From Uloborus plumipes (Eukaryota; Arthropoda; Arachnida; Araneae; Uloboridae): 64,000 nucleotides of DNA. The stretch covers positions 1-64,000 of the forward strand of contig JAXGGA010004415.1 of the NCBI GenBank assembly GCA_038373865.1, in the 5' to 3' direction. The translations under genes and the position numbers were made by a program. The notes below the pieces were generated by a model. It did no database searches. It was not told where the DNA came from and saw only the letters and a list, made by a program, of their open reading frames with translations. Within the stretch, counting starts at the first letter, position 1. Each line of letters opens with the position of its first letter. Positions 11,252 through 23,850 of this stretch are shown here, piece after piece.

Positions 11252-12868
11252 GAGCTAATATTTAGAAAAGTGCCAGTTTGAGTCCCAAGTGAATTTTCAC
11301 TAGTATTTCAATAACTAGTTAAAAAAATAATTTTCCCCAGAAAGAAGATAAGTTTTGCTTTCATTTCATCTAATAACATCAGAAAAGAAAAATTTTTTTC
11401 TTCAGAAAATATTGCTTTTATACATCAAAAATCAGATCGGTAACGTGTCCCAAGTAGCAAAGCTTAGCATGCAAACAGGTCATGCGCACTTTCTAACTTC
11501 CCAAAAAAACGCACTTGCACAAAAAACGATTCTATTTTTACCCCTTTGTTAATATTTTACTTCATTTTTGTTTTAATCGATTCCTGATTTTCTAGCCGAT
11601 GCGAAATAAGCGTGTCCCAAGTTCCGCCGTCAGAGTGGTAACAATAACTTCCGATCTATGTTTAGGCCCCCAAAATCATTTCCTGCACCTATACCACGTG
11701 ATACTGAGTACCTGGTGGGATGTTTTATCGAATCCTAATTAAAAATTTGCCTTTCTGCATCTAAAATTGTAGGTAAGATTTTTTAAAGTGATTTTATAAA
11801 ATGTGTGTCATTTTAGTCATCAGATCGGTAACACGCTCTAAAATGCGCAGTTTTTATTATTTTAAAAATTATTTTATATATAAGTGTAGTCCTTTATTGC
11901 AAGTGAGAAAACCACGTGTTTGATTTTGGTTTAGTGCGATCGACTCGGAAGTAAAAAAAAAAACTTTGTCAGTTTGTCAGATCGGTAACAGTCAGAGCGG
12001 TAACATTGAAAAACAGCGAATATGTTACAGAACTAACTCACACGTTTCAGAATTATAAAAAGCAAAAATCATAGGTTTTAGCCATATATATTGAATATTT
12101 TTGTTCTTAAAAAATGAAAAGCAATGAGTTTTAGTACAATTGCTTCATTTGTGGTTTGTATGACCTAACAGTAGAAGTTAGTAAAATAAGAAAAATTGAC
12201 ACTGCAGAAATTAAGTTAATTAATTATTATTATTATTATTATTATTTTTTTTTTTTTGTGCTTCAATTTCTCATAACTTCGCTAAATAACTAGGTAATAA
12301 CTAGCATGCTAAATTTGAATTTCTGCGCAAGAAATTAAATTTCCTGCAACTAATTAAAGAAAAGCAAGCAGCAGAGTTGTGTGTTGAAAAAGTTAAAGTT
12401 GTGTGTTGTTTCAAAACAAAACAAATGTTTTATTAGCTTGGATTTGGTAATTTCATAATTTATTTTATCTAAAAATCTTATCGCTCATTTTTATTTCCAA
12501 GAAATGCTTTTTTATAATGAAATTTGATTTTTTAGCCTAATATATATATTTTAGTATAATTATCTTAATTCTATGTTAAAAATGCAAGGAAATGATATCA
12601 TATTTAGAGATGTTAACGAAGACTGAAAGCATAAACTCAAATATGTAGCTCATATTAACATCAGATCTGTAACATTCATCAGATCTGTAACGGTTTAAAA
12701 GTGAGTAATATATGGAGGGGGTAAATAACTTCCTTGACCTCCCCCCTTTTATTTTCTTGCATTTAGACCCAATTTAGACTTAAAATCCAAAATTAGTTTT
12801 TTTCTGCAAAAAAATTTTTTTTTCAGAAAACTCCAACTTCAAATTGGCACTTTTCTAAATATTGGCTC
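11252..12868. mobile_element. Unclassified TIR element with AGATCGGTAAC motif
   Basis: The ends are inverted: GAGCTAATATTTAGAAAAGT on the left and the reverse complement of ACTTTTCTAAATATTGGCTC on the right, giving a TIR of about 30 bp. AGTT flanks both sides (11248-11251 and 12869-12872). The interior holds seven copies of AGATCGGTAAC or one-to-two-base variants, starting at 11434, 11632, 11822, 11979, 11994, 12663 and 12681. GTGTCCCAAGT also occurs twice. No coding frame was seen, so it is non-autonomous. Confidence 0.6.
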
Positions 12869-12872
12869 AGTT

Positions 12873-15647
12873 GCCAGTGCAAATTAATTTTCTAGTAGTA
12901 ATTTTTTGGTATGAACTACAAACAAAACACTTAGCACTTTAAGTTTCATGGTGATAAAATTACACAATTGCTCGAACTTCCAGTTGAAAACATTAAATTT
13001 AAAATTCTTGAATTGAGTTTAAAAGTTTTAAAAGTTTTTGTATGATAAACTGTTGTTTTCTGCGAGGCTTTCCGCGCATGCGTTACTGCTTCAAGGCATC
13101 CATAAGCAGTTATTAATAACTTCGTAATTCAAGTAAATAAAACAGACACAAAGCGAGTTTAATAAAATGAGAATAAATTTCCACTGATATCAATTCATAT
13201 AGTTTGAACCAAAAGGGAGATTATTAGCATGCATGTAATTTGCCTGTTTCAAATTAAATTATTTGCTTTGTAATTGAATATTTGGAGTCTAATAGCATCC
13301 TTCAATTTTGAGGCTTCAAATAAACCTGCTCGTTATTTATTGAAATAAAGCAATTATTTAATCACAAGATCTCTCATTTAAGCATAAAATCTCCCTTTTG
13401 GCACTAAAGAGACAAAGCAAAAAATAAAAAGCAACAATAAACATTTCATTCAATTCTATTCAGGATAGGTTCCAAATTCACTTCGTTACGGGGATCAACC
13501 GAAAAATAAAAGGCATTAAATATTAAATGAATTCCTACACATCTGATTGCTCCGAAAGTGAGCGTCATTTCGGACCTAATGGAAACGGAATCCATTTTTG
13601 ACGTCTTAAATCTTTGAACTTATTCGCCTTTCTACAAAGGGGAGGAAATCGTCAGAGGAAAATAAAATATTTAGAGGAGCTTTTAGATCGTCTCATGTGA
13701 GAGGAGGGGGGAAAAGCATTTTTAGGAGAAAAGGTTAAAAAAGAATAAGCAACGGGATTAATTGGAAACATTTTTATTCCCCAAATCGAAAAGAAGAATT
13801 CTATTCAATTACATTTTTACGTTGTTATTTGTTTCATTACACGTGCTGTGTGATTAAGCTGGACTTAACGTTAGAAAGAAGGTTTTCTCAATGGGGACAC
13901 GCAAAGGTTAGCCAACAGATTTATTGTTCTGGAAGATTATTTTGAGGGAAATTTTTATATAATTAACATAATAAAACAAAACATTGCCAAAATAGGTTTT
14001 TTAGCCTAGAAAACTGGGCTAGTCATCTTTATTGTTTTCAATCAATTACGTATTCGGTTAATTTAAGATAAATATGAGTCTCATTTCTTTTATTCTGCAC
14101 TTGCAAATACTTTTTTAAATTATATTTTTCTTGCATTGTTTCTTATATTTGTTATGGTACGTATGTTTTGGGGGAGAAAATTGACTAGTTATTCTTATTG
14201 TTTTCTGTCAATTAAGTATTCAGTAAATTTAAGAAAAATATCAATCTCATTTCTTTTATTCCATATTGATTTTGCATTTGCAAATACCTTCTAAAATATT
14301 TTTCTTGCACTGTTTCAACTCTTTGTTATTGTAGTTAGAATTTCACTAATATATTTTTAATTTTACTAAGTATTAGTTGTTTAAATTTTTTTTTATTTCC
14401 TTAAACTTGCTTAAATTCTTTTCACTATTATAATTGTATTGTCTGACAATGTACTGATATTACGCATTGCATCTGATAGTAATTTCTTCACTAAGATAAA
14501 AAACCTCCATAACCATAAATTTTCAAGCAATAAAACGTGTATCTTACCAAGTCTGTACTGAAGTTTTGCAGAAATAAATAATAAACAAGACATTAATAAA
14601 TATTGATTTGCGGAAAAATATAGAAACAAATTGTGACTATCAGTTAACAAGCAGAAGATCAAAACGTTTTCTCATTAAGAAAAATGTGCCATGTAAACTT
14701 TGAAAACAGTATATACTAAATTTTTGAAAGTTGTATAATGTTTTGTTCCTGATTATTATCGACGAATCTCATAAGAGACGTCCGTTGCTGAAACAAAAGC
14801 TATTATTTAATATTGTGGAAATCTTAAAAAAATAACTGCATTACATAGATTTATAGATCACGTTCTTTATAAAGTTCATGCAACGAATCAAGAATATAAA
14901 TTATTTAGAGCCTTTTTACGTTCTTTTGCGCAGTAATCAAACGTTTGCTAACATGAAACGGCCCGACATCTTGGAAAAAAAATCAAATTTGTTTGCTTTG
15001 TGGTTAATGGGATAAGCTTTTACAAGATATTTTTTATAGCGTTCATTTTAACCGTCTGTGTGTGTTGATGGCATGCATCTAGAACAATAGCTGCTTTCTG
15101 AAGAATTACTGCTGGGGGCTGTACCCCTTTCACTCTCCGTTCTAAATGCAAGCAATAGAAAATAAAGAAATCTACTGCCAAAAACCTCCACCAAATTATA
15201 CAACTTATTATAACAAATGCCTCATTCAATTGATCGAATAATTATAAAGAATCAAAGTAATCAACAGATATCAGTAAATATATAGTAAACTAACAATTTC
15301 AACTCCTTTCCATTTCTTAAAATTGTTAAAGCATCGCCAAAGTTGAAACCCTAGAGCTTATAACCAGCTAACGAGATGACTAATCATAGACAGAGAGCCT
15401 CGAGGTTTTAGTAGTTTTCCCTTAATAGCTATGTACGGTATAATTTCGAAAATTTGGCTTGAGGTAGAGTGACAAGTTGCTGAGTTTTCGTGGTCAGAAA
15501 TAGGCGCAACCGATTTTTCAAGTGCGGTTTGTTTTCATGCGGCCAGAATATGGCAGAATTTTCTATTCTTCCGGCTCACCGAATGGTTGGAGTTTTGGGA
15601 CTTTGCTGTTTTACTAATTATAGATTATATATATATATATATATATA
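12873..15647. other. Gene-free AT-rich stretch with tandem duplication
   Basis: No exon or known repeat was recognised. A diverged direct duplication with a period of about 168 bp is visible (first unit from 14009, second from 14177), sharing TTTAAGATAAATAT- and TCTCATTTCTTTTATT-like blocks. The small minus-strand frames at 14411-14662 and 15020-15229 have no family signature. An (AT)n run lies at about 15627-15647. Confidence 0.45.
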
Positions 15648-15944
15648 CTAGTTGACCCGGCAAACGTTGTTTTGCCATATAAATAATTTACGTTCACTAG
15701 TAATTTCTAGTGTTGACAAAAATAGCTTACTTATTGATAAGTATGTATGTATGTATGGTAGAATGTGTATATTGTATGTATGTAAGAATGTGGTATATGC
15801 GTGAAATAAGCATGGAGTGCTGTGAACGATGCGGGAATATAAAAATAACAAAAGGCAAACATTATTTTTAAGTTATTATAATTTATTCCTTAAAATTATA
15901 TATCATTAATTAAACAATTACGACAGTAACACTATTAAACAATA

Positions 15945-16330
15945 TCAATCTCTTAATGCTATAGCGTGAACAATATTTTTTGTTAGTCCATCTTTAGCTA
16001 ACACAAACAAACTGGATGGTTTACCCACTCGAGAGCATGCCACGTATAATTAATTGTCCGTGTGAAAAACATGGTGTTCTCAAATCTAAGCCACAAACAG
16101 ACATCGTTTGACCTTGGGATTTGTTGATAGTCATTGCAAATGCCAATCTAATTGGAAACTGAATACGTTTGAATTGAATTGGCACATCTGTAGGTATAAT
16201 AGGAATCCGTGGTATGAGTATATTTTCACCTCTGAACTTGCCAGTTAAAACCCTGGCTTCGATCAGGTTTTTCATTAATTTTTGAATGACTAATCGCGTA
16301 CCGTTGCACAGTTCAAATTACGAAGCAAGG
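15945..16330 (-). pseudogene. Helitron helicase C-terminal fragment
   Basis: The C-terminal part of the Pif1-like helicase domain of a Helitron RepHel protein, which unwinds DNA during rolling-circle transposition. Recognisable phrases are RIQFPIRLAFAMTINKSQGQ, the conserved helicase motif near the C-terminus, then TMSVCGLDLRTPCFSHGQL. After one frameshift come YVACSRVGKPSSLFVLAKDG, TKNIVHA and a stop at 15945-15947. The N-terminal Rep nuclease and Walker motifs are absent. It sits just inside the Helitron 3' terminus, its usual position. Confidence 0.8.
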
Positions 16331-16960
16331 TAATTGGAGATCCAACCTTTATTTTTTAAAAATTTGTGTCACTTTAATGGTCGTTCATACCCCCTCCCGC
16401 CTCTAGCAGTGAAAAAAAACTTTATACTGCAGATTTTGCCTAATAACTCAACACTCATGGTGTTTGATACATTTTATTTGTTTGTAATGATGTTTTTTGG
16501 TCACAACCAATATGAAAATCACAAAAATAGGAAACTTTAATTTTTAACATATATTTATCTTCTTTTCAGAATTTTGGACTTTTAATTTTACTTTGAATTT
16601 GACGTAAATGCAAGATATAAAATACAGAATTTTATAAAGGTACAAAAATTAACATAATATAATTGATAGTGTATATAATTTTTGAAAAAATAATATGAGT
16701 GCCGCAAATCAAAAACCATTTATTGCCACAATCGATTCAAAGCCCCCAAAAATGGAACAAACGTCCATAGGAAAATTCTACAGCATCGAAGGACCCCATT
16801 GCCAATTTTAACAAAGATCCGACCAAAACTGTCATTTTGTACTATAAAAAAATATGGGGTAGATCCCCATGAGGGGAAGTACCTGCATAAGGACATTACA
16901 ATCATTAAAATCATTCAAAAAAAAAAAAAAAAAAACCATGCAGCTGTTTGAAAAAATCCT

Positions 16961-17034
16961 TGCGGACCTGGATTCGATCTCATTCCATCAGGAACTTTAA
17001 CCTGACGCGCCTATCCACTTGACCATCGGGTCGC
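16961..17034 (-). other. tRNA-like segment (SINE head or tRNA pseudogene)
   Basis: On the minus strand GCGACCCGATGGTCAAGTGG starts a tRNA-like fold with an A-box-like TGGTCAAGTGG and a B-box-like GATCGAATCC, ending GGTCCGCA. The acceptor stem pairs at 1-3 and 6-7 but fails at positions 4 and 5. The anticodon stem TCAGG/CCTGA encloses an 8-nt loop. These defects argue against a working tRNA. Confidence 0.5.
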
Positions 17035-17268
17035 TCATTGAAGTAAGGATTTACGATAACACATATTGTTTTAGTTCAGTAGTTCAGTAGATCAGATGTT
17101 ATGTGCGAACAAAAAAAATTTAGGAGTGGACTACCCCTAACATTTAGGGGGATGAAAAATAGATGTTGGCCTATTCTCATAGATACTGGATAAACACCAA
17201 AAATTTCATCAAAATCGGTCAAGCCGTTTCGGAGGAGTATGGCAACGAAAACTGTGACACGAGAATTT

Positions 17269-17270
<2 letters not shown>

Positions 17271-17330
<60 letters not shown>
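17271..17330. repeat. (AT)n microsatellite
   Basis: About 60 bp of nearly pure AT dinucleotide between the Helitron 5' side and the Penelope-like fragment. Confidence 0.9.
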
Positions 17331-17334
<4 letters not shown>

Positions 17335-17338
17335 TAGA

Positions 17339-18225
17339 AGTATAAAACCTTGCGAAAAAACCTGTTAAAAACGGAAGTAAAGATAAAATTCCCAAAAGAC
17401 CCTGGGGCCTTCATCAGGGGGACCCCCCTAGGGTAGGGAAAAGTGGAGTGAGATGTTTCTAGCACGTTGCAGGCAAAACGCCTAAAAAGATGCAACTTTT
17501 AGCCCCCGACATCTCACAAACAAGCAGTAGGTCACTAGAAGTCCAATTCATTTATGCATATACACGAGAGAATACAATTCAAAAGACACTATATATAATC
17601 AATAAAATTCAAATAGAACAGATGACATGAAATTACAATAAATACAAAAAAAAAGAAGAACTTTCAATCAACAATGTAAGAACTACCAACCTAAGGCTTT
17701 TTCAATGCGCTACTGATAAGACTGTTGGTCAAATTCGCGGGGTAGCAGTTTTCAGTTAAAGTTACAATTAATTGTCTTATTGCTGAGTCTAGATTTGAAT
17801 TATTGTTGCAAATTTTTTTGTATCGGGAAATTTGGGAGATGATAATGTTCTTGAAAACCTTTTTACTTAGACAACTGTGAAAATGGATAAGTGAGTGCAC
17901 TTTGAAGTTGAAATCTTTACGTTTGTCATATAGTGCTATAGATTGACATCTTTATCTTCTAATTTAATATAAATGTCGAGAAAAGAAGCAGTGTTGTTAC
18001 TATTTGTTTGTTTAAGCAGAAGTTCTTTTGGATAAATATCCTTGTAGAGATTATGGTAGTTACTGTTGTTAAAAATTATGATGTCATCAATGTACCTGAA
18101 GGCCTCAAGATTATTATCGACTAGAAAATTTGACTCATAAATATGAAGAAAAACGTTTGCAAAGGCACTGGAAAAAGACGTACCCATGGGAATACGTCTT
18201 TTTCCAAATTTAAAAATGTTTACAA
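17339..18225 (-). pseudogene. Penelope-like element RT fragment
   Basis: Minus-strand remnant of a Penelope-like retroelement. The RT core is clear: RRIPMGTSFSSAFANVFL followed by FRYIDDIIIFNN, where YIDD is the catalytic box, and then KELLLKQTNSNNTASFLDIY (17936-18187). After a frameshift, the thumb region follows at 17691-17900 (RQLIVTLTENCYPANLTNSL). Everything N-terminal to the RT palm and the GIY-YIG nuclease is missing. The 3' non-coding part contains a GGCCCCAGGGTCTTTTGGGA phrase. Broken and 5'-truncated. Confidence 0.75.
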
Positions 18226-18460
18226 ATATTGACTACAAATGTTTCAGTCTTCAGTTTCGAAACGTTTCCGGAGGAAAGCACCAAATCTCCCTTTTCCTAA
18301 CATCAAAAATTGACCAAAAATGTATTTTTGAACTTTAATGCTGAAAATTTCCTGAGGGAGAGTCCCTCAAGAGAAGGGCGATCGCCCCTATCGCCCCTCC
18401 CTTGTATCTGCCCTTGTATTAGAGGCCTCCTTCTAGCAGGACTGCTCCCTTCTGTGTTAA

Positions 18461-18760
18461 CCCTTTATACCCCGACTTGACTTAGAAGTACCGCTTATAT
18501 TAATTTGTTATTATGAATCCTAAATGGCTGGAATCATGCTGGTACTTGAAAGTACCACTTCTTGTACTTTGCTGAAAGGTCGACAGATGGTACCTGCCAT
18601 CGGAAACAGTTTTCTTAGGGGCTCTAAGGGGCAGGGGGTTTTAGACCCTACTAATTGTCAATTTTTTTATTCGTTATATATGTTTGATGCATTTTCAACC
18701 AAAAAAACGGAAAAAAAATATATAAAAATTCATTGCTAAATAAATTTGTGACTTAAAGGG
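18461..18760. mobile_element. piggyBac-type MITE, copy 1
   Basis: Flanked on both sides by TTAA (18457-18460 and 18761-18764). The ends are CCCTTTATACCCC and the inverse of GTGACTTAAAGGG. TTAA targets with CCC termini are the piggyBac hallmark. It shares interior blocks in reverse orientation with 39764-39994 (for example GGTACCTGCCATC and GGCTGGAATCATGCTG). Confidence 0.8.
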
Positions 18761-18889
18761 TTAAAACATTAGTTTACTGCCCGTGAAAAGAGCTAGGATT
18801 TCCTAGTGTTACTAGGTTGGAGAGAAAATGACCTGCTTGGAATGTTAAAGAATTTGACTCAACAGTATAACAATAACTATGCTATCGGA

Positions 18890-19105
18890 CATGATATCAG
18901 GACTGCAAAGTTGGAGTCAAAAGTTAGGAGTTGAATTCTTTAAAATTCCAAGAGTCGGAGCTGGTCATTTTCCCTTCAACCTAGCAACTTCGCCAGCTCT
19001 GCGAAGTCGGAGTCTCAGAGTCGGACTGATTTTGGGGTGAAGGAGTCAGAGTCCAAGGTCTTATAATTCTAAGAGTCGGAGTCAGTCATTTTACCACCGA
19101 CACCG
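18890..19105. repeat. AGTCGGAGTC-rich repeat
   Basis: The repeated phrases AGAGTCGGAGTC, TCGGAGCTGG and GGAGTCAGAGTC make a low-complexity dispersed repeat. Its ends are unclear. Confidence 0.4.
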
Positions 19106-19121
19106 CAGCCAAGCATGATAT

Positions 19122-19356
19122 GGGCCGTGGGGGCCTGATCGCTAATTCATCGGACTATGAACCGAATGGCCCTGGATTCGGTTCCAGCCGATCGAAGATC
19201 TACCCTGTTGGTGGTCTCAAACTCCTCTAAGCTCCTATTACAAATAAATACATCTGGACGTTTAATTGCTCAGTTCATGGTTGGACTAAATAAACAGGGC
19301 TGTTTTCAGGGTTCATCCAACCACAGTGAACCCTACATGATATGTTGTTGATGTTT
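19122..19356 (+). mobile_element. tRNA-derived SINE, copy 1
   Basis: A tRNA-like head (GGGCCGTGGGGGCCTGATCG, then TATGAACCGAATGGCCCTGG and the B-box-like GGATTCGGTTCC) is followed by a non-tRNA body. A head of the same type is at 63678. The frame at 19157-19351 is this SINE rather than a gene. Confidence 0.65.
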
Positions 19357-21080
19357 TAATTTAAAAAAATCTAAACGATTACAACTGATTGACAGTGGAA
19401 AGAAAGTTCCTCTTATTTTTTTCCTCTGCTATGTTTATCTTATCAGTTGCGTTTTAAGATCATTCATCATTTTCGAGTTATTTTCCCTTCTTGACTAACA
19501 TTTGCCTTGGCAGTGCTTACGCAGTCATAAACCAAATCTTAATTTCCCTTTGGATTTCCGTCTCCTACTTGAATAGCGTGAAAGATGGTAAGGGTGCCGT
19601 TCGATGCAGCGTCATCATTTCACTCTCCCAACGAAGAACTGCCTCCTGAGATTTAGAAAAATTACTCCTCCGTGGAAATGATGAAAGCTTGCAGTTCTAA
19701 AACTGCTCCTTTAGAAAATATTTATAGTTAGTGGTAAATAACTTTTGATCTGAATTGCGAGGATGCTTCTTAAATTTTAAAATCGTTGAAGCGATTCTCA
19801 AAGATATCGTAATATTAAAGCTGAAAAGAGCATCCTTGGATAGTAAAAACCAAGAGCAAACGTAAGTTGATGGGGAAAATATTCTTATAAGCAAATTTGA
19901 GGCTGGGTCTCAATTTTTCTGACTGATAAAATTGAATGTTGAGAGCTGTGGCAACTTTTAGTCTGGTCATTTGAGTCAACGTACATGTTAATAAATCATT
20001 TACATGCACTTTAAGCACGAAACCAATGTACGTCAGACGAATGAAAGTGCAGATTCAAACATATCATCCGGAACAAACTCCTTCAGCGCGAGGGGGTAGG
20101 GTTGCTGTAGTATTTCTATTGTACTGTTTTGAAAATAACAACAGAATGACTTTTTTAAATCATTAAAAAAAAAACTTAATTTTTGTACTGTAAAAGCAGC
20201 ATTAAAGGGAAAAAATTGCACTAAAAAGGGTTCCTTAGAACTTAAAACGTACTAGTTTCATTGAAAATTTAGTGTTAACATTAGTTTTTTTTTATTGGTT
20301 CGCTTAAAAGGATAAATTCAGAAGTTACATAGCAATGAAGCGTTATGTTTCTCTTATCCTCATCTTTTTAAATTTCAGCTTCCAACTTACTTTTAAGACG
20401 TTGAACACTCCATTTGCACGAGTAGTATTAAAAAAACGTGTTTAACTAAAAAGTTTATTTTTAGTGTAAGAAGTATTTCCTAACATAGTTTCAGACTTCG
20501 GATGATGCTTTTTTGATTCAAGTCTTAAAATAGAGAAGGGTAACATTTTCAATTTAGAATAACATTGCGCGATTTTCCGCTGTAGTTTCTTAAAATAGTG
20601 TACAGAAACATTTAGTGTTAACTTTTATTTCTTTTTGTAAAAAAATTAACCGATGAATATTTTTCTTCCAGGAAACCAATTGAATAAATAAGGAGGAAGA
20701 AGCGTTGGTTAAGTAAATGAGCATATAACTCAACACTTTGAATGTTTCAAGAAAGATTCAGTGGCGAAGACCAAAATATGGATGCCAATCTATTTTCAAT
20801 AACGAAGTTTCGCTTCAAGCTGTCAGATATTAGCCAAACTAAAGCATAACTTTATTTTTCCCCAAGTACTTTCAATCGATATCTTTATCAACTCAAGTTC
20901 CTTAACACGTGCGGCCAAAAGGATTCCCACAAATTAAAATTGTATCATCAGCAACGGTAAGTTGGTATTTTCAAATATTTTGTTGCCTTACAACTGCTGT
21001 TTAGATTCCTTTTTTTTCGAAAAAATATAGATTAATTCAACACGGTAATATCCCAATAAATCATCTAATTCTGTTACTAT
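19357..21080. other. Gene-free stretch
   Basis: No exon, repeat end or RNA gene was recognised. The short minus-strand frames near 19.7-20.2 kb lack any family signature. Confidence 0.4.
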
Positions 21081-22038
21081 AGTCCTGGATCTGAGAGCAC
21101 TTCTGTGGGAATGTTTGAGTACGGTGAATATTTTTTCAAAAATGTTTCGTAGGTGCCCTAGGAAGTATTTTGAACTCTGGTGGACATTCGTCACCTGGTG
21201 CGTTTTTCTGCTATGACGTCATTAAAGATGGCGGCCGCTCGCTCTCATAAATGCTATATAAATGCCCAACACTTCTGTAGGAAATTTAAATAGGGAGAAT
21301 TTCTTTTCAAAAATGTTTAGTAGGTGTCCTATAAAGTATTTTAGACTCGGGTGGACATCCGTCTCCAGGTAAATTTTCCTGTTATGACATCATCAAAAAT
21401 GGTGGCCGCTCGATCCTATAAATGCTCATATCTATGTTACTACTTGACCGATTTGCATGAAAATTGCAATTTTTTTTACTAATTTGTCTGATGCTATTTG
21501 TCTTTAAGTTGCACTGCTAGAAATTTATTCGAAAAAATAATTGAAAATCAATTTATTGAGTTTTTTGCTTTTTTTTTTTTTCATTTTTAACTACCAAAAC
21601 TTAACCATAAAAAATGGTATTAACCCTTTTATTTCTACATGAAAATGCTTATTTACCGCTGTTTGCATGCCAAAAGATACAACTGTATTACAAAATAGTA
21701 AAACGTCCTGTACGTTCTAGCGATAGCACGGAAAATTTAAATTTAGTTAAAATAGAGGCGAATGAGAAGGAATACGAAAATTCAGACATACTGCAGTAGT
21801 TTAAGAGAATTACTTGATCTTTTTACACAGTTCTGATGTTGTTGATTATGATTTTTTCACTTTGAAAACATATTCGAAGAACCGATTTTACCATCCTGTT
21901 TACTCAGTTTTCAAGAAAATCCACAGTAACAACAGTTTTGATTTTTGCTAATGATTATATACCATATAAATTAGCATGCGACTAATTTATACAGCTCAAT
22001 TGAATTTCCATCGTGTCCTCAACCAGTTGGGCCAGAAC

Positions 22039-22232
22039 CAGTAGCGTACATAGACGTAGGGGGGGGGGTGCGCCCCCTTACTAGATTTGTAAGTGCACCC
22101 TCAGTTTCCTATTAAACTACAAGAAATATTTTTCCCGTGTAACTCATAGTGCTATTTATCTGGAAGGTGCGCCCTCAAACCTCATGCCCTCCCCCGCTCC
22201 TTGGGGGTTTCGGGGTGCTATGTACGCCACTT
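22039..22232. mobile_element. hAT-type MITE, copy 1
   Basis: The ends CAGTAGCGTACATAG and CTATGTACGCCACTT are inverted. The flanks GCCAGAAC (22031-22038) and TCCAGAAC (22233-22240) are an 8-bp target duplication with one mismatch. A sister copy is at 56681-56867. It is nested in the long-arm element. Confidence 0.85.
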
Positions 22233-22689
22233 TCCAGAACTATCTACCAGCAACCTATGACGAGGGCGTGTACGCGTTATCGTACGTGTCGTTCAACTAA
22301 GCATTCCAGATAAGTTTGCAAATATTGTAAAGGTGTTGGGTGTATTCCGAACGGCAACAATTGTGATATGCTGCTTAGGAAAATATCTTCGGAAAGGTCT
22401 AATATCCGATGTGTTTATTGAATCGGATATGATATTGGAACCAACCACGATTTTGTCCAAAAGAGAAATGGTTTGAACATCTACCATGAATTTTCTAAGA
22501 AGAAAATTCTGAACTTAGATGCAAAGCTGTCTCAATGTTTAAATATGATCTGCTAGAAATTTTTTATTTAGGCATTGTATAATAAACAGACTTGTTTAAT
22601 ATACTTCCCAATACATCACACTATTTACTGACAAAAACACTGGCTTAAAAAGATACATTGAAAAATATATTAAACTTATTTAATAATGG

Positions 22690-23850
22690 TGACTGAAGAC
22701 ATACCGGAGACTGCTTTACACGATACGAAGGAAAAAGAGTCAAGATCGCTCAAGCTCCATTCATAAAGCCATATTGGCAGTATTTCCTTGCAACAAAGCA
22801 CAAAATGCTTGTACTACTGCAAGGAAAGCTAGTAAAAGCAAGTCAAACAGTCAGCCTCACCGGCCTCACCTCATGATGCGAAAACTTTTAGCTCGTTCCT
22901 CTGACGTGGAAGCGCTCTTTCAGTATGAACTATCTAAAAACTGTTTATTGTTTAATGAACAAGAATCTATGTTACAATTACAAATAGGTGAATTGTTAAA
23001 GAGCTATAAAAATCTTATGGCAACATAAGAGAAGAAACCTTGTTCAATTCTGATAAAAAGTCCTGTTATATAGTGTACTTTTCTATACGAAAGGTAATGA
23101 CAGATAAAAACAAAAACTTACCGAAACAGTTTCTGTTTTTTTTATTATTATTTTTTCGATCATATATTGGGAGTATCACAAAAGGCCATAGTATAAAAAC
23201 TTTGACAGTTAGAGCAAGTTTTTCCCTAAAAAGTCTAAAAGCATAGAGCCAAGGTAGCAGTATTGTTATACACGTTATTAAAATCTCCCAAGATCCTACT
23301 CTGTCCTAAACAACAGTTTTTGGGCATAATCAGGAAACAAACTGATCTCATAACGTGGAAAGACCTGGATTTAAATTGCTTGACAGAAGATGAAGCAGAC
23401 TTCTAGAATAATGGTGTTAGCTATAATTTCCTGGTAAACTCTTATTCTGCCATTTGGTGTTTAAGAATTTTGAGGGAGCACTGGAGTTATGGATTCTACG
23501 CGACTTTAGTCTGTTCATAATATCCACCGAAATACAGGTACAAACATTCCAATCATCCACGCGCTATCTGGACCAAATTACTGATGTACATTTTGCACCA
23601 ACAAAGCAGCTCATCGTGTTTTTATGAAATATTTGGAGAAATTTGGTATATCATCCGACTGGAATACGTAGAACAAATTCGAAAGAATACGTCGTGCAGG
23701 TAATACGAAAAGGGTCATTCTGAAAATTTTTAGATGAACTAAGATTATAACTGTATCCTGATGTGAAGAATATTGACACTGAGAATTTGCCACCTTCTAG
23801 TGCAAAGAGTGCCACGGGCCATTAATTGAGATATTATTTTTGCACATTGT
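22690..23850 (+). pseudogene. Degenerate coding remnant of the long-arm element
   Basis: Several open pieces in different plus-strand frames look like one broken protein. The best is 22774-23028 (Lys/Ser-rich, ending FNEQESMLQLQIGELLKSYK). Later pieces near 23560-23830 (FMKYLEKFGISSDWNT, IEILFLHIVTLALQDGKGSS) lie in other frames. No catalytic motif or known domain was recognised. Its position between the inverted arms suggests the element's own gene, but this is inference. Confidence 0.3.

Larger units (their letters stand above)
15648..17285 (-). mobile_element. Helitron remnant, reversed
   Basis: On the minus strand the 3' end is diagnostic: an ACGTTTGCCGGGTCAACTAG terminus preceded by GGCAAAACAACG, next to a T-A rich target. 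It encodes a Pif1-type helicase tail. The 5' part ends with CTCGTGTCACAGTTTTCGTT running into an (AT)n array, so the exact 5' TC cannot be fixed. Most of the coding region is missing or filled with non-coding DNA, including a tRNA-like segment. Confidence 0.75.
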
